Shown here piece by piece: positions 1 through 11,618 of a stretch of DNA of 64,000 nucleotides. The notes beneath the pieces are model-generated. The model was not told the DNA's origin and did no database searches. It saw only the letters and a program-made list of their open reading frames with translations. The translations under genes were made by a program, and so were the position numbers. Location of the stretch: positions 138,710,642-138,774,641 of the forward strand of contig NC_053489.1 in assembly GCF_905171775.1 (NCBI RefSeq), read 5' to 3'. The stretch's first letter is position 1; each line of letters starts with the position of its first letter. Origin of the DNA: Rana temporaria (taxonomy: Eukaryota > Chordata > Amphibia > Anura > Ranidae).

Positions 1-196
1 AATGTTATATTAAAGGGTCTTGTGGGCACTACAGGGGACTGAGCGTGAGCTGGGCTGCCACCATGGTAAAATGAGCTGTTTTTGTCTCCTTTGTTTTGTT
101 CAGACGATCTCATGTTAAAAAAAAGTACTTGATGGAGTACACAGGATTACTATAACAACCCCACGCCTAACACAGGAATTTAGTGGGAATCTATAT

Positions 197-640
197 ATAT
201 AAAACTCAACGTGTGTGTGCATGTATGTATGTATGTTCCACCATCACGTCCAAACGGCTAAAGATATTTACATGAAACTTGGCACACAGGTTACTTATAT
301 GTCAGCCACAAATATAGGATTGGTGGTTTAACCCATACCCACCCCCATTTGCCTTGGTCAGGGTTTTTCTTTAAAGTCCCATTCAACTCTATGGGAAATA
401 CATGTTATTTCATAACAGCTGTAGATATTTCGATAACACTTGGTCACATGTTATCTATACGTCCACTTAAAGTATAGGATCGTTAATTTATCCCTTAACT
501 AACCCCATTGGTGAGGGTCGGGCTTTTTGTTTAAAGTCCCATGCAAAGCAATGGGAAAAGTATGTTCCCACATAACTTCTGTGTTCCTGTCTGCTGTCCC
601 ATGTTTTTTTCCAACAGTACTATGAATACCTTGGCTGGTG
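197..640 (+). mobile_element. Possible Helitron-like 5' end
   Basis: The stretch begins with TC plus an AT run (tctatatatataaaac) directly after an A, as Helitron 5' ends do, and continues with a moderately repetitive passage (taaagatatt, later tagatattt; two copies of tttaaagtccca). I could not find a CTRG 3' end with a hairpin, so the assignment is weak. Confidence 0.3.
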
Positions 641-723
641 GTGATATATGTTACAACAACATGGCGTCTTGGTTAACAACATCTGACCTTACATTAATTA
701 CATATGACCTTACATAACTGTCC

Positions 724-1210
724 CCAAGGGACCCGGGCTGGCTCAACGCGATTGCCACTGCGCTGACAAGCCATTCACCTCTGCAGCTAGGGGTTCGGAT
801 CCCGCTCTCGGCTACATGTGAATTGAGTTTGGTGGTCTCAGCTCGGCCCCCGGTGGGTGTGCTATGCGAGGTAAGCCTGCGCTTAGTATGCCCACCTCCC
901 TCCCACAAAAACCACCACACTTACACACGCACTCGCAATTGGGTTAACATGCACGCACTCTGACCATGCGGTCTCTAAAAAGAGAGGCGAAGGACTAACG
1001 GGGCTGGTTGAGCGGGCAAATCCTCTCACTCCCTTATAGGGAGTCCCTCTGCCCCATGGGGCTTCGAAGCGGAGCAGGTAGGACGGTCTGTGTGGGAGGA
1101 CCCCCTCACACCCGCCATTGCCACCCGGGGCATGGAGAAAGGTGGCAGATTACCTCTGGGGGAGGCCTGCCTACTCCCAACTCCTGCAGTCCGGCTCCTC
1201 TCTCGAGTAC
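724..1210 (+). repeat. tRNA-derived SINE, copy 1
   Basis: It shares about 400 bp with the copy at 14690. The head has a pol III A-box-like tggctcaacgcg and a B-box ggttcggatcc, the hallmark of tRNA-derived SINEs. It holds about 70 bp (near 900-968) that the second copy lacks. The last part is a conserved non-tRNA body. Confidence 0.65.
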
Positions 1211-1264
1211 ACGCACAAAATACACTTTAGGGAAAAAAAAACATAACTGTGACCAATAACTTAC

Positions 1265-1445
1265 CAGGATGATATTTATTCCGGATACGCCTGACCCGGT
1301 TCATCTGGCGCCTCTTCAGGTCGGACCACTTTTTGAGGATCGCCATGCGAGTGTGTTCTTCGCCTAGTTCCTCAATCAGGGAGCTTATAACTCCCTGTTT
1401 TTCTTGCTGCCTCCGCAGCTCATCGTATCCTGTTTCCAGGAACTT
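1265..1445 (-). pseudogene. Exon 2 of a Myb/SANT-like gene fragment
   Basis: On the minus strand an AG acceptor (1447-1446) opens a frame beginning K-F-L-E-T. It ends at a GTAAGT donor (1264-1259). The translation contains the end of a Myb/SANT-like DNA-binding domain (KKWSDLKRRQMNRVRRIRNKY). It is in frame with the exon at 1739-1786. Such proteins occur as the second gene of PIF/Harbinger transposons and as host genes derived from them. Downstream exons would lie left of 1265, where a SINE begins, so the gene is partial. It may be a transposon remnant rather than a host gene. Confidence 0.55.
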
Positions 1446-1738
1446 CTGCAAGATGAAGAACAAAGTATATTGTAATACTTTTGTTGACAGCCTTATGGAT
1501 ATATGACATAAATGTATGCTATTCAACAATTGGAAGCATTCTCGCCTTATTAATCAATGACAGGGGTAGATTTTATAACAGATTTTAACAGATTTTATAT
1601 ACTGCCATTTCGGTCGCCACCTTTTTTACATAAATATAGCAGCCATTATCATTTGCATAATTATGAATATATACTAACTTTTAAACTAGACTAAAATGCA
1701 GTTGAAGATAATGAAATAACAGTGGTCAAAATACTTAC

Positions 1739-1786
1739 ACAAATCAGCAACTTTTCCTCAGATACAGTGAAATTACTTCCAACCAT
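1739..1786 (-). pseudogene. Exon 1 of the Myb/SANT-like gene fragment
   Basis: Sixteen codons starting with ATG at 1786 give MVGSNFTVSEEKLLIC, the beginning of a Myb/SANT-like domain (F-T-x-x-E-E-x-L-L). The exon ends in phase 0 at a GTAAGT donor, and exon 2 begins in phase 0 after a 293-bp intron. Reading across the junction gives a continuous domain start. The piece between 1787 and 1900 would be 5' untranslated. Confidence 0.5.
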
Positions 1787-1789
1787 CTT

Positions 1790-2616
1790 GCTCTGCGATT
1801 GCGTTGCGATCATAAAGTTGGAAACTGGCAAGGGTCCAGGAAATGGTCGCGTGTTGTTCGCGTGTTGATTGCGCTGCTTGGACCGAGATGGGTCCATATG
1901 GCTTCGGCTGTATGGACCACAGTAACTCTTTTCCCTGTCAGGAGCCTAACGCCCCGGGGGGTCAGAGACGGGACCTTTTCGGAGGACCACTGACGTATGC
2001 AACCGTCTCAGTTTTTTGTGATGTCACTCTTTAGGTGTGTGCAAATTTTTCCTTGCACCGGGTGGAGTTTTTGGGTTGTGTTTTGCACGCCACAGGCTTT
2101 TCAACAGAAAATAACCAGCTGGAGGCAGAATGGTTGCAAAACACTACGGGTTTGTTACCTAACTCTGGGTTTCAAGACCAGTCCACCTCCAGCTGTTGCA
2201 AAACTACTACTCCCATCAGCCACGGTCTGTCAGTGCATGCTAAGAATTTTACTTTTGCTGCATCTAGGGTGCCACAGTTTAGAGACCCGTGCATAAAGGC
2301 CTGAAAAATGTGGGCCTGCAGAACTTACAATACTAGAAGTGCCAGCATTCCCAGGCATGCTGGAAGTTGTAGTTCTGCAACATCTAAAGGGCAATATGTA
2401 TTCGAACGTCCTTGGGCCTTGAGGACACTGAAGTCAGGACGTTCGCATACGTCCTATGTCCAAAAAAATGTTAAATTCATTATGCTAAATAACAAGGAAA
2501 AGTGCCTAAATACACATTTGCCAACCAGGGTGTCTGCAGCTGTCCAGGCATGCTGGGACTTGTAGTTTTGTAAAAGCAGGAGACACATTTTTTGTGAAAT
2601 ACTAATATCTGAACAT
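1790..2616. other. No gene; degenerate fold-back repeat
   Basis: Between the two exon-1 copies lie diverged fold-back fragments (ctacaagtcccagcatgcc-type palindromic pieces near 2190-2370 and 2540-2575), typical of old MITEs. No ORF is convincing. Confidence 0.4.
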
Positions 2617-2820
2617 ATATACTAACTTTTAAACTAGAATAAAATGCAGTTGAAGATGATGAAATAACAGTGGTCAAAATACTTACACAAATCAGCAACT
2701 TTTCCTCAGACTTAGTGAAATTGCTTCCAACCATGTTGCTGTAATATTGCGCTGCGAACATAAGTTGGAAACTGGCAAGGCTCCAGGAAATGGTCGCGTG
2801 TTGTTCGCGCTATTGCGCAT
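2617..2820 (-). pseudogene. Second copy of Myb/SANT-like exon 1 region
   Basis: About 200 bp repeat the 1680-1870 region: the same exon with one visible residue change (K for V in MVGSNFTKSEEKLLIC), the same GTAAGT donor, and the same upstream cctggagccttgccag-type stretch. No second exon 2 is seen. The duplication may come from recombination between transposon copies or from a nested element. Confidence 0.55.
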
Positions 2821-2983
2821 GCGCGATCGAAAAATCGCAATCGCAATATGTTTTTGGGTTAAAATATCATACATATTCGATTTCAGAGTGCTGCTACAGC
2901 AGTTTTCGAAATATCTGCAATCAATTTCGCATTCGCATTTTGTGAAATTGCGTTAAAATATCTCGAATATTCGATTTCAGAGT

Positions 2984-3300
2984 GAGCCAATCAGAGCGCT
3001 CCTCCAGCATATCTCGAAATTGCGCAATAAATATCGCATTCGCATGTTGCGATATTTCGATAAAATATCACGAATATTCTGAGCCAATCAGAGCGCTCCT
3101 CCAGCATATCTCGAAATTGCGCAATAAATATCGCATTCGCATGTTGCGATATTTTGATAAAATATCACGAATATTCTGAGCCAATCAGAGCGCTCCTCCA
3201 GCATATCTCGAAATTGCGCAATAAATATCGCATTCGCATGTTGCGATATTTCGATAAAATATCACGAATATTCTAAGCCAATCAGAGCGCTCATACCGCA
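2984..3300 (+). repeat. 97-bp tandem repeat array
   Basis: Near-identical 97-bp units start at 2984, 3081, 3178 and 3275 (the last partial), each beginning gagccaatcagagcgc or aagccaatc. The unit is rich in self-complementary aatatcgc/gcgatatt words. Confidence 0.9.
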
Positions 3301-3474
3301 GTTATTAAAAAATCGCAATTATTTTCGCATTCGCAATAGCGAAAAATCGCAATCAATTAATTTCGATAAAATATCACGAATATTCGAATTTAGCGAATAT
3401 ATCTCGAATATTCGAATATATATTCGAGATATATCGCGAAATCGAATATGGCATATTCTGCTCAACACTACTCA
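3301..3474. mobile_element. Right end of an AT-rich hAT-like element
   Basis: A dense run of attcgaatat/atatattcg palindromes ends with gcatattctgctcaacacta. The outer bases (TAGTGTTGAGC on the reverse strand) resemble hAT-type termini such as TAGGGATGAGC seen at 46740. The left end was not found, so its relation to the Myb/SANT exons is open. Confidence 0.4.
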
Positions 3475-4584
3475 TTAGACCTAAAAAAGAAAAAAAATGT
3501 TTTACTCATCTGGAAATGCCTGTTGCTATGCGGTCCCACGAAATCTGCCTTTGGAATCACCTCGGATTCTGACATCATCTCCCTCTAATGCTCCTGGGAA
3601 ATGTGTGCCATTATTTCCCAGGATGCAGTGCGCTACCCAATTATCACTCCCTATCCAAGACTTCCAGGAAGTAAGTGCTTGTGAGCTTCACAATGCCAAC
3701 AAGCAAAATGACAATGGTGTGGACATATTTTTTTAATAACTATGCGGAGCGGATTGTAAAATAGTAAGTGACCGGATTTTTATTATAAAAATGCATGATG
3801 AAAGGACATACATTTAAAAAATGCTAATTGTGGTTGGAACCCCGCTTTAAGTACATTTTTGTTTAACATACATGCTCTGATCCCAATGTGTACTTAAAAG
3901 TGGGGTATGCCTGTACTTATTTGTTTCATTGTTATTTATGGAGCCTTGGAATCCCTCACCCCAACGTCAACTAACAATTGACAGGGCTTGTACTGTGCCC
4001 AACGCGATTAACTTTGTTGGAGGTAGTTTGTGTGTTTGACTTCTGCTTAATCTTGTTTAAATCTCTGTGAAAAATGTTTGGGCATTGCATTACATTATAA
4101 TCACATCAGTCTTCTGGATGTGGGTGGAGCTGGGAACTTCATATCGCATAGTAAATATTGAGTGAAGCTCTGAACATAAATACTAATGAAAACTTAGGTG
4201 TAACTAAATATCTCTCATACCGATGCTCTTGTAAATCAGGAACCTAAGACATAAGCGTTAAAAATGCTGAAGTTATGTAAATACTTACTTTAGTAATACA
4301 ATTTATGGTCCTACTTCTTGTTTCGAATTCAATATTTTCAGAATTGCTAGAGATCAGGCTCTACATTTTGAGAAAATTAACTTGATGTTACTATTTGAAA
4401 ATTGTTGTGGGGTACCATGACTGGTAATACCCACTGTCGTGTCATATAATCCTTAGTCCACAATGCACATGATGTATATAATTACCAACGATGGTGTTTT
4501 TTTTATTTATTTTTTCACAATAATTTTTATTTTGTTATGTAAGAACATTACAAATAAAATTGCTGTAAATGTTAATCAACAATA
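3475..4584. other. No gene seen
   Basis: AT-rich sequence without a convincing ORF. A single MITE-like terminus (aaccccgctttaag near 3838-3852) is visible without its partner. Confidence 0.4.
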
Positions 4585-4819
4585 ATAATAATTTTTCCAT
4601 CCATCTGCGGATCGGATCAGGTGAACACCGACAGACGGTCTGTGTTAATCCGATCCCTCCCATAGAGGAGAGCGGAGATCTGACAGGGTGGTCCCTGCAC
4701 AGTGTGCGGGGTCGCCCTGTCATCTGCCGGCTCAGTGGGGATCAACGAAGCGATCCCTGCTGAGCAAGCCGATATATAAGGAAAGTATCCTCACGGGATC
4801 CGATAGTGTGACAGGGCCC
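4585..4819. mobile_element. Degraded fold-back MITE
   Basis: Contains inverted pieces around gcggatcggatc and ends acagggccctaa. It is similar in style to the elements at 7478 and 23767 (ggatccgatc/gatcggatcc words). The left terminus is not clear. Confidence 0.35.
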
Positions 4820-4839
4820 TAAGGCTGGGTTCACACTGA

Positions 4840-5151
4840 GGCTGCATTCACACCTAGGCGTTTTCACGCCAGACGCCCGCCGCTATTGCAGCCTGCATAC
4901 GCTGGAGGGGTGATTTTACATTGTTGGCTATGGAGATGGTTCACATCTCCACGCCGAACGCCAAAATGCCTGAAGCTCAAAACAAGTCCCGGACCCTTTT
5001 TTTCGGGCGGCTTCGGCGTTCGGGCATAGCCGACAATGTTAAAATCACCCCTCCAGCAAAAAACAAGACTAAAAACGACGCGGGACAAAACGCCTATTTT
5101 ATGTCGCCGCAATACGCCGCAAATCACCTACGCAAAGGTGTGAATGCAGCC
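4840..5151. mobile_element. Fold-back MITE, TGA duplication
   Basis: Inverted termini ggctgcattcacacct / aggtgtgaatgcagcc, with TGA on both sides. The interior is itself palindromic around cgccgaacgc. Confidence 0.75.
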
Positions 5152-5346
5152 TGATACTACACTACAGTCATACGACTTTCATCCTACTTTGCTCTGTGAC
5201 ATCAGTCCTACATCCATCCGACTTGAATGAACAGGATACTACTTTGATCCAACTTTATGATAGTCTTTATGATAGTCTGACTTGTCCTTTGACCAATCAA
5301 AACAATCCCAGTGTTTGATAAATTCCTTTTACTGCTGCTGTAATCA

Positions 5347-5675
5347 GTGCCTATCCTGACCTCCCTGGGGCCCTAAGCAAAATGACATGTCACATTAAAG
5401 TTGAGAAGCGGGGGGGTTGCCGAAAATGACTTGACACACTTACTAAAGATGACAAGCGGGGGGGCAAGATTAAAGTTGAGAAGCTGGGGAGGGGGTGTTC
5501 TGCTGTTGGAAATTACCTCCCTGGGGGGGGTGCTGACTTCTTACCTCTTCTCCCATACAGCGAGTTGAGAAGCAAGGTGAGGGGTCGAAACTGACTTCTC
5601 ACCAGGCGGGGCCTCTAGTAATTTGGGGGCCCTAAGCGGCTTGCATAGTGAGCCTATAGGGCGGATCGGCCCTGG
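5347..5675. mobile_element. hAT-like insertion with 9-bp direct flank
   Basis: The segment is bordered by ctgtaatca on both sides (5338-5346 and 5676-5684). Its right end cggatcggccctgg is a recognisable MITE terminus. Inside, aagttgagaagc units repeat with G runs. Confidence 0.55.
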
Positions 5676-5838
5676 CTGTAATCACCATGTCGGATGTCAA
5701 AAGTCAGATGGTAAGGACAAGGATCCTACTTTGATCTGACTTCAGTGATATTCAATGGGCTGAAGTAGGATCAAAGTCGGACCAAAATAGTACAGGGAGC
5801 ATTTTCAATGTCGGACCGACTTGTGTCGGACCAGTTAA

Positions 5839-6247
5839 AGGAGTTGTAAAGGAAACATTTTTTTTTGCTGAAATTACTGTTTACAGGGTATAGAGACATA
5901 CTAGTTAACTGATTCCTTTTAAAATGTATTAAAAATAGATAAAATTCAATCATATAATGTACCTCTAGTTTCGTTTTTGCATCTAGTTTCGTTTTAGCAT
6001 CTAGTTTCGTTTTTGCATGTTATCCTGCCTCTGTGCATGTACAGAGCCATAGAGCAGTTATGGTTTGGAAAATGAAATTAGAATCTCCCAGTACTGTGGT
6101 CATCAGGAAACAGACAACCAGGAAGTGTCCAGAACAGAGAAGGATTACAGCAACATCAGAGCAAAAACGAACAATGAGGACATGAAAACAGGACTGCAGT
6201 AAGGTAAAGGAAGCTATTTAGCTAAAAAAAATTCCTTTAGTGACCCT
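5839..6247. mobile_element. piggyBac-like MITE (TTAA)
   Basis: TTAA on both sides; inverted termini aggagttgtaaagg and agtgaccct. It belongs to the same family as 29009, 45992 and 53056. Confidence 0.55.
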
Positions 6248-6346
6248 TTAAGACGGCTCTCATAGGGAAAAATTGATTTTCACACGTCATGCGCCATGAG
6301 CTCCCAATGTTGGCGCGTTTGTCGTACCAGTATGAACCCAGCCTAA

Positions 6347-7476
6347 TGGATTCATACTGTAGGCCTGGGATGTCACCAAGTGAATTCATACTTCAGCCCA
6401 ATTTAACTTTAACTAGTGAAGGGGGAAAACAAAAAAAACATTGGTGTTTTTTTTTAAATAAAATATGTATATCATATTTCAAGAATTTGAATCTTTCTGA
6501 CCACATACAGTATAATTACCATAATTGCAGCCAGCTTAGCATGCACATGATTGTAATTGATATCCCTAACTTCATATTGTACACCAAAAAAGGTGTCAAG
6601 CTTTATCACTGCACACTTGTATCATGTATGCTCGTATCTCTGAGCAGAGATCTTCAGAACCTACCAAAGTATTAAAAAAGCAACTGGGTTGAACTACTGT
6701 TCTTTCTAGAAGCAATTGGCCATGGTTGCCTGTTTTAACCTGAATGTGTCTATGGAAATATAGCAATTGCTTTTGTAAAGTTTAAGTGCCAGTTATAGGG
6801 AAATTAGGAAATTTAATTTTTGTTTATTTGTTGGATTAGTATATAGGCGGTAATACCAGCAACAGCTAGTACTGGATCAGCAGTAATCACGGACTTGAAA
6901 TGTATTTCTGTTGTACAAAAATAATACATCATCTTACATATACAAATTAATTAGACACCTAATGTTAGTGAATAACATTTAAATTTTCTGCCTGAACACC
7001 CTGTTGTATCCCATCAACACAATCTAACATTGTGTCAAAAAATATTTCAACTGCAATTGAGCAGTAACCAGTAAAATGCCTTACGTATTGAGTTGGATAG
7101 TTCCAGTAGTAGGGTTCAACTAAACAAGTTTTATTATTTTATACAATATTTCATGGCTTGTATCCAGGAATAGCATGCTAATGCAGTTTGTTTGTACTGT
7201 ACGCAATGTACCTCTATCCCCTGAAGATGCTGTTTGCAGGGAAATGCGTTGGGTGGAACCAAACACGTGATATCTTTATGCACGCTAGTGGGAATCTGGA
7301 GGTGCTTATTGTTACATTCCTGACCATGATTTTACAAATACCGCAGTATTATAGTCCCTTCTTGCTTTTAATCCCTCTTTGCTGAGGATCATACCTAAAT
7401 GGAGTAGTGTGTCTAAACATTTTGGTTCTGTGGGACAGCGAGGGACCTCATGACCGCCTGTTTGTGTTCACTTGAT
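6347..7476. other. No gene seen
   Basis: AT-rich sequence. The only notable item is cctgaagatgctgtttgcagg...aaatgcgttggg near 7217-7252, a motif that recurs in variant form elsewhere in the window. Confidence 0.4.
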
Positions 7477-7477
7477 C

Positions 7478-7675
7478 CGATGACGGATGGGAAAAATAGG
7501 ATTTTCCTCCGTCTGCAGAATCGGACCATAGCAGGGACCGATGAGATTGGGTGTCAGCCGATGTTCATCGGCTGACACCCGCTATCCCATAGGGATACAT
7601 GTATGTCCGTATTTCATCTGAAAACGGGTGGATGAAATACGGACATACTGTCCGCAGGTGTGAAAGGGCCCTTAT
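7478..7675. mobile_element. Fold-back MITE remnant
   Basis: Contains perfect short hairpins (gtcagccgatg / catcggctgac and atttcatc / gatgaaat with tatgtccg / cggacata) and ends in gtgtgaaagggccctta. Confidence 0.5.
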
Positions 7676-8358
7676 AATCTTTGTCTTTGTCACTAAATAA
7701 CGCGCGTTTGTATGAGCTTGTTATTCATATTTGAATTGTTAAAATGTGCATTTCTCCATCTGTATGTATATAAACACTCTATATTTTTATTTTAGGTTGA
7801 CGTGAATTATCATATTGTAATACATGTGTTTTAGGCCTCAAGTGTCCTTTGGCACTTCTAGAATAATACTTAATGGCACTATTACATCTTTATTGAATAT
7901 TTTTAATTTAATTTTTTTTTCATGTAGATTGTATGTTGTATGCACTAAGCTTACACTATTAGTACCTTCTCATGCTATAGTAATAGTTTATTATATATCT
8001 TTATTGTATCCACAGTAGCACTTTTGAATTTTAAAGGGACAGCGCACCCACTTTTGTTGAACTAGCTTTTTTATGTCTAGTATCTAGATTGTGTAGTGGA
8101 TGCAGCTTATTTATATTTTATTTGCTAGCGCAAGGAATTTATTTGGTTTGTCATTACTATTTCAATTTACTTTTTGCCTGTTTGCATGTTCTGGTGTGAA
8201 CCGAATTGGGGGTGTTCGGCTCATTCCTATTAGCCAGCAGGAAAATTTAATTTTCTGTATTTTCAGCAGTTAGCAGAAAAGATAGGGATTGTGTTATCAA
8301 AGAATGGGGTTTTGAATAAGTATGACTACTAAATTACAGCAAAAAAAACAAATGAGCG
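7676..8358. other. No gene seen
   Basis: AT-rich, no supported ORF or recognisable element. Confidence 0.4.
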
Positions 8359-8361
8359 TAA

Positions 8362-8687
8362 GGCCTGGTTCACACTGGTACGATTTGAGATGCGATTTGC
8401 GATGTCAAATTGCATCTCAAATCGGCGGCATTTTCCGGCAATTGTTGGCAATGGCACCGTCCTAATCGGTGCGACGCCGCATCTGCGGCGCTGCACTGAT
8501 TTCAAAAAGTAGTTCCTGTACTACTTTTTGGGATTTCAGGCCGCGATTTACATTGATATCTGTGCAGACACCTGCACATATGTCTCTGAAATCGCGGCCG
8601 AAATCGGGACTGCCAGCGGGAGTGAAATCGTGCGAGTTCAGCTGAACTCGCAGGGCTTCACTCCCGCAGCCCAGTGTGAACCTGGGC
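8362..8687. mobile_element. Fold-back MITE, TAA duplication
   Basis: Inverted termini ggcctggttcacactgg / ccagtgtgaacctgggc with TAA on both sides. The interior is palindromic around gcggcgct and tgaaatcg. Confidence 0.75.
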
Positions 8688-8690
8688 TAA

Positions 8691-9136
8691 AGCTGATGTT
8701 TGATGATAGAGAATAATCGCTGCTAAAAATTGCCAAAGTCAGTGATTTGTAGCTAGCAGTTTAATCGCTATAGAAATGGTGATTTGTCGCTTCTACAAGC
8801 TAAACTAGTGCTACAGTATTAGGTAGGTGTGCTTGTCTACTTTAGTGATTTGCAGCTAAGCCCATGGAGGTGAAATTAAGAGCGAGCATTTTTGTTGCCA
8901 CCATGGAAGCTTGATAGGTTAGCAACAGAGCAAATGAATTGCTTCAAAATGTGAGTTAACAGTTCAATAGAAGATAATTATAAACTTCTTAGCGAGAAAT
9001 TGCAAATAACTGTAATTTCTTTATTTTTCTAAGGGACTGGTACTGTGGTGGCTAGTGTTTGAATCATACATGCAGTATGCTGTAGTTGCCTTGCCATACT
9101 GAAGAGAAGTCAACAAAAATCCCCCCACCATCCACC
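8691..9136. other. No gene seen
   Basis: Ordinary AT-rich spacer with no recognisable element. Confidence 0.4.
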
Positions 9137-9139
9137 TTA

Positions 9140-9383
9140 GGGCTCATTTACACACAGACTAGGTTGACCGCCGGCCGCAAAACGTGCCAAAATCGTGGTA
9201 AAATTTCAGCACGTTTTTTTCCACGTTTTGCGGCCGATAGGTTGAACCTCCCCCAACCACAGCATCTTCTAAACTCTTGTATAAGCTTATGTGTGTATGG
9301 ACACAGGCTTTTATGGAATTGAGTTTAGGAGCTTAGGCAAAAAAAAATGCCAAAAGCTCCCAAACTCGATTGTACATGAGGCC
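9140..9383. mobile_element. Fold-back MITE, TTA duplication
   Basis: Ends gggctcatttacac and gtacatgaggcc are imperfect inverted repeats with TTA on both sides. Internal ccgcaaaacgtg / cacgttttgcgg is a perfect inverted repeat. Confidence 0.6.
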
Positions 9384-9386
9384 TTA

Positions 9387-10400
9387 TATAGATTGAACTG
9401 TAAACAAGGATCAAGCATATTTTCTCTTACCTTGGGATGTTCCCCAAATGTTTTCAGGACGTGTTTTGGGGAATACCATTCTTTGTTTATGCTAAAAAAA
9501 AAAAAAATTACGTATAAGCCAACACTTCTATTCCATTCTGGAAAGAGTAGGGAATGGTTAAAACCCTTTTCAGGTATGTTTTGTCATCTGCGTCCCATTA
9601 AGGAGATATTCCTTTACTTCCCATCATGCAGAAACCTAAGAAAATAAGGAGAAATCTATCTATCAAAAGTTAAAACCAGTATCCCCATAGGGAAATATAC
9701 CTTCTGTGACAACTCAAATTTTAGTGTTGTGCCTCAATTTCAGTGACTTTAAGGCTTTTGGTATACTTTTTTTAATGTATACACACTATAATGTTAGTAG
9801 TCTGTTTTTATGTTTTGTCATATTTTCTTGGTCTGTCCAATTCACTTGTGTATTGTTGGTAAATAAGTATTGTAGTACTTTAGGGACTGATAAAGCCAAG
9901 TGACAGAAATGTGGACAGTCTATGTGACATTTTATTCAGTGCCTACATTCGGTGTTGGCTGTACAGTATGTTCATTTTAAAGGTAATAAACAAGAGCAGA
10001 GAGTCTGTTTCTTTGTACGATACAGTTTGTTTTATTGATCTGGATTTCACTGTGATTTATTGGTGCTCTGTGGGGCTCAGGGAACATGGGAAGACTGAGA
10101 TAAATGTCCCGTGAGGAACATCTTTTAAAACCTAATGAGTAATTACTATAGCCTTGTGCCAGCAGCTTTATGCTTTACACTCATCCACAAGTATGGCTGG
10201 AGCAGGTTAATAGATATTTAAAGGGCCCATTCATCTAAAACTCATAATTCATGTATGGGTGGGCCTGCTCATCCTGTTGGATTTGCCTTGATATAAAAGT
10301 GAGAGTGGTATTTTCCGATAATGGCCATGATAGGTGTATAGGCCTGGGAGTTTGACCACAAAGATGTTACCTCCAGTCCTAAGGGAGGTATAAAATACTG
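9387..10400. other. No gene seen
   Basis: AT-rich; several short open frames, none with recognisable protein features. Confidence 0.4.
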
Positions 10401-10403
10401 TAA

Positions 10404-10778
10404 TGCTGCGTACATATGATTGGAATTTCCGACAACAAATGTTCAATGGGAGCTTTTTGTTGGATATTCCGAAATTTCCGACAACAAAATTTGAGAGCTG
10501 GTTCTCAAAATTTCCAACAACAAAATTCGTTCTCGCTGTAATGGACTGAAAAACACGAGGCTGAAAAGCGCAAATCGTCTCTCACCAAACTTCTACTAAC
10601 ACGACTGCTATTGAACCTACCTTTAATAGTGCCGTTGTACGTGACCGCGTTCTTGGCAATCTGAATTTCCGACAACATTTGTGTGACCGTGTGTATGCAA
10701 GACAAGTTTGAGCCAACATCCGTCGGAAAAAAAATCCACGGTTTTGTTGTCGGAATGTCCGATCATCTGTACGTGGCA
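10404..10778. mobile_element. GTACACACGA-type MITE (tgc subfamily)
   Basis: Ends tgctgcgtacatatgat and atcatctgtacgtggca with flanks TAA/TTA. The interior carries repeated ttccgacaacaaa words. It is related to 12864 and 28268. Confidence 0.65.
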
Positions 10779-10909
10779 TTAGGCAGTTTAATATTGCAGG
10801 ACTTTGGCTAGTTTGTCTAATATTTGAACTGAATTTTCATCAGAATGTTGGATGTAACAATGGTTCACTGGGGGAGCTAGAGGCTATTCTCCAAAGAAAA
10901 TAAGAGTTA

Positions 10910-11399
10910 GGCCCCATACACACGATAGAATCCATCCGCAGATAAATCCCAGCAAATGGGTTTCTGCGGATAGATTCTATGGTGTGTACACGCCAGCGGA
11001 TCTGTTTCCGCGGAGAAATCTCCTCTGGGATGGATTCCAGCAGATCGGATATTTGCTGACATGCACAACAAATCCATCTGCTGGAATCCATCCCAACGGA
11101 TGGATCCGCTCGTCTGTACAGACTCACCGGATCCATCCGTCCAAAGGGATTCCCCGCACGCGTCGTAATGATTTGACGCATGCGTGGAATTCCTTATATG
11201 ACAGCGTTGCGCCGTCGCCGCGTCATAATAGCGGCGACGGCGCGACACGTCATCGCCAGAGGATTTCAGCGCGGATTTCAATGCGATGGTGTGTACACGC
11301 CATCGCATAGAAATCTTCTGAAATCCTCGAGAGGATTTATCCGCGGATACGGTCCGCTGGACCGTATCTGCGGATAAATCCTCTCGTGTGTATTGGGCC
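10910..11399. mobile_element. GTACACACGA-type MITE (gatccatccgc subfamily)
   Basis: Starts ggccccatacacacga after TTA and ends tcgtgtgtattgggcc. Internal atccatccgc/gcggat words match the copies at 47318 and 50496. The whole folds back on itself. Confidence 0.7.
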
Positions 11400-11618
11400 G
11401 AATACTTGGGATTCAGTGGAGTTAATTATAAACTGATCTGTGATGTAGTATTTAGAAAAATATTGGGGTGCATATTGGTGTCTCCACATATTGCTTTTTT
11501 GTTAAAATTGTAGGAAGAAATTAAGTTTCTTATTTATTTAAAACGTTTTGAAAATATTATAAAGGTGATTGAGAACGAATGTGACTTTATGTCATCTCCT
11601 GTTGAAATAAAACTGTTA

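Larger units (their letters stand above)
4823..6343. mobile_element. Composite MITE, TAA duplication, with nested insertions
   Basis: The termini ggctgggttcacact and agtatgaacccagcc are inverted repeats flanked by TAA on both sides (4820-4822, 6344-6346). The interior (agtaggatcaaagt and similar words) is interrupted by three other elements at 4840, 5347 and 5839. The 3-bp TWA duplication and GG termini suggest a PIF/Harbinger-like family. Confidence 0.6.

Noticed and set aside
2984..3300. CRISPR-like repetition
   Set aside because: Contiguous 97-bp units without unique spacers in a eukaryotic repeat context; an ordinary tandem array.
5180..5340. Repeated tttgatccaact/gactt words as an array of regulatory sites
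   Set aside because: They are the internal repeats of the MITE at 4823-6343.
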